A stretch of 64,000 bases of DNA, taken from NCBI GenBank assembly GCA_964035575.1, contig OZ037921.1, positions 1,074,501 through 1,138,500 on the forward strand. The letters are read 5' to 3'. Position numbers and translations under genes: made by a program. Of the stretch, positions 1-8,930 are shown in pieces (positions within the stretch are counted from its first letter, which is position 1; every line of letters begins with the position of its first letter). This stretch comes from Rhynchopus sp. YZ270_cl-10 (taxonomy: Eukaryota > Euglenozoa > Diplonemea > Diplonemida > Diplonemidae). The notes beneath the pieces were generated by a model that was not told where the DNA came from, made no database searches, and saw nothing but the letters and a program-made list of their open reading frames with translations.

Positions 1-569
1 TTTTTGTCCCTGAAAACCCCCCAAAAAGTGCTAAGGCAGTCGGAATGGTGTCCAAACACCCAGGAAAATGTCCCCCAGACCTCATGTAGGGTGAAAAATA
101 GCATTTTGGGCACTTGGGAGGGTTTTATAGGCCATGCAACACTTTTGCAACACTTTCGCAACGGCTATGCAACGCCTAGCAGAAGACCATTTATGTACCA
201 AAAAAAAAAAATAATTTCAATTCATTCAAAACACCCAAAAAACACCTCAGTCCACCTCCAATGAGGTCCCGAGGTGGAAATGTGTGGATTTTGCAGCTTT
301 TTGGGGTCCCTGGGGGGTTTTTGAGGGTGTTTTTTGTGTCTGCAACGCTTAAAATAACGGTATTTCCTCCCCTTTGTTGACGTTTTTCGCACCCAAAACC
401 CAAAAACCCAAAAGGCGTGTTCAGGCAGTCGCAGAAGTGTCTAAATCCCTTCCGAACTGCCCGACAGACCTCCTGAGCTGTGTAAAATCGTACTTGCAGC
501 ACTTGCTAGGACTTTTTTGGTCCCTGAAAATGACAACGTATCCTGTGCCTAAGTGCAGTAAAGCCTTGC
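1..569. repeat. Homopolymer-rich non-coding repeat DNA
   Basis: The stretch is dominated by runs of A or T separated by short C or G runs and has no convincing coding frame. A diverged direct repeat is visible: a block starting GGCAGTCGGAATGGTGTC near 35 recurs as GGCAGTCGCAGAAGTGTC near 424. Both copies are followed by a CAGACCTC motif and then a GGTCCCTGAAAA-like stretch. The composition resembles the foldback element at 1983-3172, and I read it as older repeat material. No gene is supported. Confidence 0.5.
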
Positions 570-944
570 TTGCCTCCTCCCATAACCAATGATTCGTGTG
601 AATCCGTTGTCGGCGTCCTTGACCAAGTTGCAAGCCACCACGGAAGGAGCCAGCACCCGACAACACCGACTCACTGTCGCTGGAACCTAGACATCCTCTA
701 CAATCTAGGTTGGGTTCCGTCTCTCTCAAGGGAAGAACTTGCCGCAGCACACACCAAAGCGCACCACAAAGGCAGGTCCATGCAAAGCACCCAGAAGCAG
801 CAACTTGAAAAGTACAACACTAGAGTGCTTCATCTCTTCACAAAGACAGAGATGCAGGAATTTGCGGAAGATTGTACACCCATTGATGACGAAGACATCG
901 GTACGATGAATAAGGAGCCTCTGGTCGCTATGCTGTCTCAGTGA
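570..944 (+). CDS. Doubtful ORF of 124 codons, possibly a gene remnant
   Basis: This open frame of about 124 codons ends in TGA at 942-944. Its last 90 codons have mixed, protein-like composition, ending in an acidic stretch (QEFAEDCTPIDDEDIG). They stand out from the homopolymer-rich DNA on either side. No family is recognisable. I see no pyrimidine-AG acceptor just before the ATG, unlike the clear genes in this window, so this may be the 3' exon or a fragment of something inserted with the surrounding repeats. Treat it as uncertain. Confidence 0.25.
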   Translation: MPPPITNDSCESVVGVLDQVASHHGRSQHPTTPTHCRWNLDILYNLGWVPSLSREELAAAHTKAHHKGRSMQSTQKQQLEKYNTRVLHLFTKTEMQEFAEDCTPIDDEDIGTMNKEPLVAMLSQ

Positions 945-1253
945 GCAGTACAGGGATTCTATAGGCATATTAGGGGGTATAATTCCATGGAAAAAGGCGG
1001 AAAAAGCGGGAAAAAACACCAAAAAATCAGGAAAAAGTACGAAATAGTGCTCAAAAGTGTGTTTTTCGTGGTTTTGGGTGATTTTTTGGGGGTTTGGGGG
1101 GGTTTTTGGGTGTTTTTTCGGGTTTTTCGCGGGTTTTTACGAAAAAAGTGGTTTTGGACAGCAAAAACGGCCGGACGGCCCCCCCTACACCCCCCCACGG
1201 TAACTAATTTCCCCTAACAATTCCACCACATTCTTATCTCTATCACCCCCTCA
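945..1253. other. G/T-run spacer ending in a splice acceptor
   Basis: From about 980 to 1200 the DNA consists mostly of GGGTTTTT-like and GGAAAAA-like runs with no coding signal. It ends in a pyrimidine-rich tract and CCCCTCAG (AG at 1253-1254). This is the likely trans-splice acceptor for the zinc-finger gene that starts at 1311. Confidence 0.5.
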
Positions 1254-1310
1254 GGAAACACCCCAAATTTTTGAAAAAAAAAAGAGGGGGTAATACAGTA
1301 CAAAGCCATC

Positions 1311-1841
1311 ATGAGCGCTCTTGAGATAGAGCATTTCCCCAGCCCGACACCTTGCGCCCCGCAGGCATGCACGCAATGCGGAGCTGGGTTTTCTCTGCTG
1401 AGGATGGGGCACTGCTGCCGACGGTGTGCGAGGGTGTTTTGCAGTGGGTGTGCAAGGGTTAAGAGGGGGCCTGCTGCGCGGGGGGCACCTAGCCGGGTGT
1501 GCCGTGAGTGTGTGGCGGTGGTCGGATCTCCTGTACGAATTTTGCTTGACTGGGCGGGGTGGAGTGGTACCGAGCATGCTGGGTACCTTCTGGTTCTGGA
1601 GTTTAACAGATCGCTTCCGGGGGAGGATGGGGGTGTGGATGTGGGGGAAGGTGGTGGAGATGGCGGTGGTGTTGCAGCAAGACTGCTTCAGACTGTGCGT
1701 GCAGTGGACCCGGCGTTGCCACGTGTGGACAACCCTGCACGGTATCTGTTAGGCCTCGCGGATTTCTTGTCAGATCCCCGGCATTGCGAAGAAGCAGCAT
1801 CCGCAACCCCTGCTGATCGTGTTGCTTCTGACCTGTCTTAA
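1311..1841 (+). CDS. Small FYVE-like zinc-finger protein
   Basis: The 176-residue protein has an N-terminal cysteine-rich domain at about residues 15-70. It reads CxxC, then RMGHCCRRC, then FCSGC, and ends SRVCREC. This order of eight zinc ligands, with a basic patch at the third and fourth, matches the FYVE/FYVE-related fold. FYVE domains bind phosphatidylinositol 3-phosphate on endosomes. The usual WxxD motif before the first cysteine pair is missing, and the R(R/K)HHCR patch is altered to RMGHCCR, so lipid binding is not assured. The rest has a Gly/Asp-rich linker and a short helical tail without a known domain. The start is supported by a pyrimidine tract and CAG 56 bases upstream. The ORF is intact, ends in TAA and shows no intron. 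RING or other treble-clef fingers are the alternative reading. Confidence 0.7.
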   Translation: MSALEIEHFPSPTPCAPQACTQCGAGFSLLRMGHCCRRCARVFCSGCARVKRGPAARGAPSRVCRECVAVVGSPVRILLDWAGWSGTEHAGYLLVLEFNRSLPGEDGGVDVGEGGGDGGGVAARLLQTVRAVDPALPRVDNPARYLLGLADFLSDPRHCEEAASATPADRVASDLS

Positions 1842-1982
1842 GAGATGGGTTGTGTGAGGCAGTGAAGGGTGTTCATTCAGTTCTCGTTTTTTGTGTGTCC
1901 ACGAATCCAATCAAGTTTTCAAAAAAAATATGGAGGAGTCTCTCCTTCGTGGAGATAGAGGGAGGGGGGGGGGGGGGGGGGT

Positions 1983-3172
1983 TAGGTGGGGGCAAAACCT
2001 TCAGGACGGGTGAGGCATTTTGACTTTTTTGGACTTCCGCGCAAAGTACCCACAAACCACCCCTCATACACCCCCAGAAATGGGTCAGAAACACCCTGTG
2101 ACCCGAAAATCCATGATAAGGGCACCTCAGAATATGAAAAAATGCAAAAAAATAGTGAAAAAGTGGCCTTTTGACGGTTTTGGCCATGTTGGGTAAAATG
2201 ACCATTTTTGGACAAAAAAATCAAAAAAACAGCAAAATTTCGACATCATGACAGCTGCTTGGGCACAAAACTACCCCAGGGAGGTCCTGTGAGTCCATTC
2301 CGACCTGTTTTGGACACTTTAGGTACTTTTTTTGGCCGTTTTTTGGCGTTTTTAGGTGAAAAAAGATCCCCTGACTATCCCCTGGCAGCCCTGGGCCGCG
2401 ACTTGCGCCCTGCTTTTGGACCCCCTCTGGGCCAAAAAATGGGTGAAAACCCCCGAAAAAGCACTCCGGGAACCCAGATAGTTCCAAATATCCACTAGAA
2501 ACCCACCCAAACACCTCAAAAACATGCCAGAAAAACATTTTCAAAAACACACTTTTTCAAATAAGTCATTATGGAACCTGCCCAGATGAACTTTTTGAAA
2601 AAAGTGTGTTTTTGAAAATATTTTTCTGGCATGTTTTTGAGGTGTTTGGGTGGGTTTCTAGTGGATATTTGGAACTATCTGGGTTCCCGGAGTGCTTTTT
2701 CGGGGGTTTTCACCCATTTTTTTGGCCCAGAGGGGGTCCAAAAGCAGGGCGCAAGTCGCGGCCCAGGGCTGCCAGGGGATAGTCAGGGGATATTTTTTGA
2801 CCTCAAAACACCAAAAAAAACACCAAAAAGGGCGATAAATGTGTTCAAAACAGGTCGGAATGGACTCGCGGGACATTTTTGGGGCATATTTGTGCCCAGA
2901 CAGGCCTAATGATGACAAAATTTTGCTTTTTTTTTGAAATATTGGTCAAAAATGGCCATTTTGACCAATATGGCCCAAACGGCCAAAATGGTCTATTTTT
3001 GCTATTTTTTTCCATTTTTTTGTATCTCTGGGGTGTCTCACCTATAGAACACCCCCAAACCACACCCCAAAACCATCTCTGACCCGAAATTTTCGGTGGT
3101 TTGCGGGTACTTTGCGCGTAAATCCAAAAAAATCGAAATGCCTCAAAAAAATAGGGGTTTTGCCCCCACCTA
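1983..3172. mobile_element. 1.19-kb foldback element (giant inverted repeat)
   Basis: Two arms of about 580 bp are reverse complements of each other. The left arm runs from 1983 to about 2561 and the right arm from about 2592 to 3172, with a 30-bp unique spacer between them. The outermost 17 bases, TAGGTGGGGGCAAAACC, are perfectly repeated in inverse at 3156-3172. Identity is highest in the inner 200 bp and falls toward the ends, with small indels. Both ends abut long G runs (about 1963-1981 and 3173-3194), which could be the target or a target duplication. There is no ORF of substance inside, so it is non-autonomous. Its arms are long for a MITE, and foldback (FB/TIR-type) DNA transposon is the best description. 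Confidence 0.8.
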
Positions 3173-3908
3173 GGGGGGGGGGGGGGGGGGGGGGTGAAAA
3201 AAAAGTGTCCTTATTTTGAAGAGCAACTAATACATGCCTTTTTGGTGACATTTTTTTTTTTATATCAGAAACAAATCCTCTTTTCCTCAGACTTGCTGCC
3301 TTTTTTTTGTTCTCAATTTTCTTTTTCTTCAAAAGATGTGTGCGTGTTTCTTTCATTTTGTGTTTTTTTGTGATCAGTTTGTTTTCTTTCCCTTTTGTGC
3401 CTAAGCACAGTGAGGCTGGGTTCATCTTACAAAAACCCTTTCCCCACCACCCCCCCTTCCTCACCGCCTTTCCAGAGAAATGCTTTATCCCCTTTTTGTT
3501 ATAAAAAGTAGGCCCATCACCTTCCTCCCTTTTCCTCCCTCAATTTTTTTTTCACATATCAGATGTAAACCACGAAATGGATGTTGGGTGTCCACCCATT
3601 GTACCAAAGGTACACTGTTCACGAGAAGGCTTTGTATCCGTATTCGACCGTAAAAAAAAGGTCGAACTTCCAGAAAAATCCTGACGAACATTATTACGGT
3701 CGATACTTTTCGGTATTTCAAGTCAACTTTTTGTTTTGTCAAAACAACCCTATCTGCATTGCCACCTACAGAACCATACCTAACACCTTTACACCCGCCC
3801 CGTACACACCGTTTTTGATTGCAGTCCAGTTTTATCTGAACTGCGTTATATTTTCGTTTCATTTTAACTAAAGTCGGGTCCCCTTCCCCCCCTGCCCACG
3901 TCCCCCAA
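3173..3908. other. Intergenic region with two hairpin-repeat copies
   Basis: No gene is visible. After a G run, a diverged copy of hairpin family A lies near 3400-3440 (CCTAAGC ... GCTGGG, then TCATCTTAC). A copy of family C lies at 3554-3640 (CAGATGTAAA, TTGGGTGTCCACC, GTACCAAAGGTACACT, CACGAGA). The region ends in a C-rich tract and CCCCCAAG, the likely acceptor for RPT4. Confidence 0.5.
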
Positions 3909-3913
3909 GGGCC

Positions 3914-5929
3914 ATGAGTGCGAGTCAAAAAGATGAGGAGATCAGGACATACAAGTCGAAAGTAGCCTCGCATAGAGTATGTGGTGGAGCCCCCTTTAGA
4001 GGAACAGAGCATTTATCGACATTCTTTAATTGCAGTGCGGTCACAAATGTGAGCAAGGTGAATACGCAAAACAGAGAGGCTTAGGGTAGAGGGAAATCTT
4101 ATAAACCTTTTCTTTTTATTTTGTCTTTTGTGAGGAAAGCCCCGCACGTTTTTTTGTATCTTGAATGAAGCATTTGCGTTGGTTGCTTCTTTTCTTCCCT
4201 TTTTGTGTTCATCTTCTAATTTTATACACACTCAACAGGAAGCGGAAAAGAAGGTGAAATCTTTGAGGAAAAAGATCAAGGAGCTGACAGCCTCGTATGA
4301 CAAGTCTGAGGATGACCTGAAGGGCCTGCAATGCGTTGGGCAGATCGTGGGTGAGGTGCTGAAGCAGGTCGACGACGAGGGTGAGAAGTACATTGTCAAG
4401 ACGTCGTCGGGGCCACGTTACCTTGTCGGCAGACGCCTCAAGCTCGACAAAAGCAAACTCAAGCCCGGTGTGCGTGTCACCCTCGAGATGCTTACACTTA
4501 CGATCATGAAAGTCCTTCCACGAGAGGTATGACCACCCCCAAACGTCCCCAAAACAAAAAAAAAAAGGCCAGACCAATGTACCTGATATCAGCCTTTGTA
4601 AAGTTCTGGTTACTTTAGGTACACTGTCTCGAGGGGGCTTTGTATTTCAAAAAGACCTTTCTTTTGGGTAAAAATGCCTTAGTAAACAGGGGCCTATTTA
4701 GGTGCATTTTTGTCTATTCCGATTGTAATGTGATGTGAGGTTATTATATTACGTTTCAACACAGGTCGACCCGATGGTGTACAACATGAAGTCAGAGGTT
4801 GAGGAGGAAACCATTTCGTTCCAGTCCATTGGAGGACTGCAAGAGCAGATGCGTGAGTTGCGTGAGGTATGTGATCAATACGTTGTTTTCTGGGGCATTT
4901 TTCACAAAATCTGCGGGGGTGAATAAATAGACACATCCTACAACACAACAGGTTATTGAGCTCCCCCTTGTCAACCCCGAGCTCTTCACGCGTGTCGGCA
5001 TCAAGGCGCCCAAGGGTGTGCTCCTCTACGGGCCACCAGGGACAGGCAAGACCCTCCTCGCAAAGGCCATTGCAAGCAACGTTGACGCATCATTCCTGAA
5101 GGTATTTTTGTTTTTATTTTGCCATATTTTTTTTACAACTCAAAAGAGCGTTTTTGTTTTCACAATACACCACCTTGCCACCACAACCCTCTCCCTCCCT
5201 CTCCCCCCATTCAGGTTGTTGCCAGCGCAATCGTGGACAAATTTATTGGAGAGTCGGCGCGTGTTGTGCGTGAGATGTTTGGTTACGCACGTGACCACGA
5301 GCCTTGTATCATATTCATGGACGAGGTGGACGCCATTGGTGGCAAGCGTTACTCAGAGGGTACGGCGAGCGACCGTGAGATCCAACGTACACTGATGGAG
5401 CTGCTGAACCAGCTGGACGGATTCGACGCGCTTGGCAAGGTGAAGATGATCATGGCCACCAACAGACCGGACACCCTCGACCCCGCCCTCATGCGTCCAG
5501 GACGTCTCGACCGCAAGATCGAGATCCCCCTCCCCAACGAGCAGGGCCGTCTCGACATCCTCATGATCCATGCAGCGAAGATCACGAAACAGGGCGACAT
5601 CGACTACGAATCGATCGTGAAGATGTCTGATGGTTTCAACGGTGCCGATTTGAGGTATAATTTCTTTTAAAATCGTTCTCCTTTTTCTCATCTATCCTGA
5701 AAGTGAGAAAAGTAGTGAAAAAAGGTGGATATTGCAAACGTCTTTTTCTCTCACAACATCTTTCAACATCTTTCAACATCTCTACAGAAACGTGTGCACG
5801 GAGGCAGGCATGTTCGCAATCAGAAACGAACGGGAAGCCGTGCTCGAGGAGGATTTCAACCGCGCGGTCCGCAAAGTCCACGAGAACAAGAAGCTCGAAG
5901 GAACTGCACACAAGTACACCGATCAGTAA
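3914..5929 (+). CDS. RPT4: 26S proteasome regulatory ATPase subunit Rpt4 (PSMC6)
   Basis: This is one of six AAA ATPases in the base of the 19S cap, which unfold ubiquitinated proteins and thread them into the 20S core. Six exons join in frame: 3914-3976, 4239-4526, 4765-4866, 4952-5101, 5215-5654 and 5788-5929, giving 394 residues (human PSMC6 has 389). All five introns are GT-AG and 85-262 bp long; most donors read GTATGT or GTAT. Exon 1 ([20 protein letters not shown]) was found by its alignment to the PSMC6 N-terminus. The protein shows the N-terminal coiled coil, the OB-fold region, Walker A GPPGTGKT, Walker B IIFMDE, and arginine-finger and sensor regions ([19 protein letters not shown]). 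A C-rich tract with AG at 3908-3909 leaves only a 4-base leader before the ATG. Intron 1 contains a family A hairpin and intron 2 a fragment of family C. Confidence 0.97.
4046..4115 (+). repeat. Hairpin repeat family A copy inside RPT4 intron 1
   Basis: This is a degenerate copy that keeps GAGAGGCTTAGGG followed by ATCTTATAAACCTTTTC. The 5' stem half is eroded. It lies wholly within an intron, so the family is not confined to gene ends. Confidence 0.55.
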
Positions 5930-6054
5930 TGGGTGCAAAAAAAAAGAGGGCTCTGTGTTCTGTTTGCCTACCAATCCCCGTTCTTTCCCCCCTACTGGTC
6001 GGTGCGTCTCCCTATCTCTTTCAAAGGTTTTTGGGGGGGGCTTTTTTAGGTTGG

Positions 6055-6100
6055 AGATGTGTGCGCACGAGATGCACATTCATCTTGCAAGATTTTTCTT
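6055..6100 (+). repeat. Hairpin repeat family B copy
   Basis: The stem TGTGC (6060-6064) pairs with GCACA (6074-6078). The loop between them contains ACGAGA and is followed by TTCATCTTGCAAG and a T-rich tail. Compare the copy at 6823, where a different stem flanks the same loop core. Confidence 0.65.
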
Positions 6101-6482
6101 TTTCGTTTTGCAATTTACGCATTTTGACCCCTTCTTACCTTTCTTGGGGGAGAGAGCAAAGCGGTGCGTTGACACGACTGTGTGCAGTGCGACTACATGA
6201 CCCCTCATTTTTGCACTTTGTATCGACAAATTTAGGCGACAAAAAGAAAAGAAAAAGGTTGTGTTCTATTACTCTCCCACGGTGACAATGTACCCCAGGG
6301 TGACATGCTCAACAACATGCTGTTTGCATCCCTTGAAACGCAATATTCTCTGTTTTTACATGTTTTTACATGCATTTTTTTTTATGTTGTGTAACAAAGA
6401 AACATCGCATGTTACCCGGGTCACATGATCACCGTGCACTGTCGTGTGCGGGGTACGGGGGGGTGGGTAGGGCTACACTCTG

Positions 6483-6566
6483 CACGACGTGGTCCAGGAC
6501 CAATTTCACTTGTCATGGTGACAAATTGATGACAAGTGGTCACAGGTGCCTCTGGACCACGTCGTG
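6483..6566. repeat. Short foldback with 15-bp perfect ends
   Basis: CACGACGTGGTCCAG (6483-6497) is exactly inverted at 6552-6566. Inside, CACTTGTCAT and ATGACAAGTGG form a second nested pair. The 84-bp unit could extrude as a long hairpin. It has no coding content and is probably a tiny foldback or MITE relic, or a structured RNA. Confidence 0.7.
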
Positions 6567-6822
6567 TATAACGGTTCTAAACAAAACGGAGTGGCAAGAT
6601 GCCAAATGTCGGGTGTGGGTTAAAGAGATGGATCTATGGTAATGGTGGCACTGTCTCTATGGCAGCTCCACTGCTAACACAGATTACTAAAAACGGAAGA
6701 ACGAAGAAGCTTCCCCCAGTTAATGTTCCGATATGGGGAGGGGGCTGTAAATGTTGTGGTTTTGTTGTTTTATTGGGCATCGGTCTACCTTTCTAGCCTC
6801 TCGAAAGCCTTTTCTTTTGGGG

Positions 6823-6870
6823 ATGTGTGTGTACGAGAGACACATGCATCTTACGATTCACTTTTTTGTT
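6823..6870 (+). repeat. Hairpin repeat family B copy
   Basis: The stem TGTGT (6828-6832), the seven-base loop ACGAGAG (6833-6839) and the stem ACACA (6840-6844) are followed by TGCATCTTACGATTCACTTT. The loop is identical to that of family A at 45006-45012, but the stem is different on both sides. Confidence 0.75.
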
Positions 6871-7732
6871 AGAGGACAAAAACTATACATTTGACAAAAC
6901 CCGTTTCCATATTTTATTGTCCGCTCCTGCACATAAAAAGGCGCCCCCCTAAGAAACAAAATAAAACAAAAAAAGACAATGATGTGGACGTCGCTGAGAC
7001 GGTACACGCTTCATTATGTATTTTTTTCAAAAAATAAAAAAAAAATGATTTAATTACCCATGGGGTTTCCTCTAGTGTGTTGGGGAGGGGGTGGGTTGGA
7101 TGGGGGGTGGGGGTCTTCGCGTTTATCTTTTCTAAACTACCTATAACACAAAAAAACACACACACACACGGCCCGATTGAATAAAGTAAAAGGGCATGAA
7201 CTAATACGGGAAAAAGGGAAAAAAATGGGGGCAAAATAAAAAAGGGACCAACAAAACTGGTACGATAGAAGCAACTATAAACAGAGTGGGGGAGGTCCAT
7301 TTAGTTTTTTCCCCCTATTTTTTCCCGACCCCAAACAACACACGATTCCAGTAGTTCTCATCCAGCGAGCAGAGACGTCTTTCTGCGTGGTGACAGGCGG
7401 CTGGCCAGGGTGTGCACAAAGAGCGGTGTTTTCTGTGTTTCTTTGTGTTTCTGCCTCTCGTCTCATTGCTGTCTTGCAGCTCTCTCATCCTGTAATCATA
7501 TTCTGGCATTCTGAACAAATCTTGCCACTTAAGCTTTCTGTTAAAGTAGAGTCCTTCATTCCACAAGAGGGTGGTCGCATATGCACACCCTCTGTCCCAC
7601 CCCTTCAACTTCTGCGCTGAACTGTTTCCTCTTGTAATCCAAGGGAGCCTTCCACCCACTCTTATACCCCCTCTCACACCTCTCACAACCTCTCTACACG
7701 TCTCCCTCCCCCTTCAGGACTACGTAAACAAG

Positions 7733-8285
7733 ATGGTGAATTACCCCAAGTCGAAAAAGTCGTACTGCGCGGAATGCAACACTAACCACACCCACAAGGT
7801 AGCGTTTTACCCTTCTTTCTTCTTCTTCTTCTTTTACTGTGCACAATCTCTCCCCCCACTTTTATCCGATGGGCAATACTATCTGATGTGGACCACGAAA
7901 ATGGATTGTAGCACTGCTTGGGTGTCCACCCCGGTCATTGTACCAAAGGTGCACTGTTTACGAGAGGCACTCATCTTTTTCACATTCTTAAGGTAAATGT
8001 TATCCGCAGTTCTACCAAAACACCATCATTCTCCAGGTTGTGCAGTACAAGAAGGGTAAGGACAGTCTGAAGGCACAGGGTAAGCGCCGTTACGATGCCA
8101 AGCAGAAGGGATTCGGAGGACAGACCAAGCCTGTCTTCCACAAGAAGGCAAAGACCACGAAGAAGATCTCCCTGAAGCTGACCTGCACCAAGTGCAAGCG
8201 TGTGAAGCTGACCTCGATCAAGCGTTGCAAGCATTTCGAGCTTGCCGACCAGGGCCGTAAGAAGTCCAAGGACCCCACCTGGTAA
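7733..8285 (+). CDS. RPL44: 60S ribosomal protein eL42 (L44e / L36a)
   Basis: This protein of the large subunit sits near the tRNA E site. Two exons, 7733-7798 and 8037-8285, join in phase 0 to give 104 residues, the normal family length. The intron is 238 bp and GT-AG. The zinc-binding CxxC pairs (CAEC and CTKC), the QYKKGKDS block and the conserved [17 protein letters not shown] segment are present. The position after GGQTK is proline, the residue linked in yeast to cycloheximide sensitivity rather than resistance. The start follows a strong pyrimidine tract with CAG at 7715-7717, leaving a 15-base leader. The intron carries a family C repeat. Confidence 0.97.
7881..7985 (+). repeat. Repeat family C copy in RPL44 intron
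   Basis: It shares blocks with 45074-45200 and 3554-3640: GACCACGAAAATGGATTGTAG, GGGTGTCCACC, CATTGTACCAAAGGTGCACT, then TTTACGAGAGGCACTCATC. Its 3' end has the ACGAGAG-plus-CATCTT core seen in families A and B, so the families are related or share a functional core. Confidence 0.7.
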
Positions 8286-8902
8286 GCACTTTACCAAACA
8301 CAGGGCGAATCCCCCCTGCACACTGCTGTGGCGAAGGACGATGGGGCTTTTTTTTTTGCCATTGTTTTTTGTTTCTTTTTTTGCAGTGTTGTAGAGGTGC
8401 TGTCCACACCATCATGGTAGCTTGAAACCACACAAAAAAAAATAGTTTTAAAATGACCCCCTCCCCACCTTTTTCATATACCGCGTAAAGCCAACACTAT
8501 ACACCTACATAAGAGTAGAACCATATCAAGGCACCCTCCCCTTAAGCATAGTGTGCAAACGAACTAAAAGTGTCACTTTTTATAGGGCCCCTCCCACACG
8601 ACGAACCAAAAGTTTGTCGATGTTCGTCCGACGAAGATCGACGGACTTTTGGTTCGTCTGCACACTATGCTTAAGGAGGATGTCTGTCCTGGATACTCCA
8701 CATTCACATTGCCTACCCCAGGACACATTCCACATGGGAAACTGGGAAAGAGCGGTGTTACCACATTTCTTTTTGATGATGTCTCTCGAAATACGTCTAT
8801 TTTTTTCACACAACTGCTGTGTGATAACGATTAGTGATCAAAGGTGACTAATCATGAGATCTTTTATAATTTTTTCTGCTTTTTTTCACACCCCACCACA
8901 CA
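8286..8902. other. Intergenic region with foldback and hairpin repeat
   Basis: No gene is present. It holds a foldback at 8541-8675 and, at about 8812-8870, a family A copy (GTGACTAATCATGAGA). That copy is preceded by CTGCTGTGTGATAACGA, which also precedes the family A copy at 44995. It ends with CACCACACAG, the acceptor for the next gene. Confidence 0.5.
8541..8675. repeat. Foldback element, about 135 bp
   Basis: CTTAAGCATAGTGTGCA at 8541 is inverted at the right end as TGCACACTATGCTTAAG. An inner pair, GACGAACCAAAAGT and ACTTTTGGTTCGTC, is perfect. The unit can form one long nested hairpin and has no ORF. Confidence 0.75.
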
Positions 8903-8930
8903 GCAATACACCCAAACGTCGTATGTAAAC

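Larger units (their letters stand above)
5930..7717. other. Intergenic region between RPT4 and RPL44
   Basis: No convincing gene is present in 1.8 kb. The region holds two family B hairpins (about 6055-6100 and 6823-6870), a small foldback at 6483-6566, a CA repeat near 7155 and several homopolymer runs. Short open frames here lack protein-like composition. It ends in TCTCCCTCCCCCTTCAG (AG at 7716-7717), the acceptor for RPL44. Confidence 0.5.
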
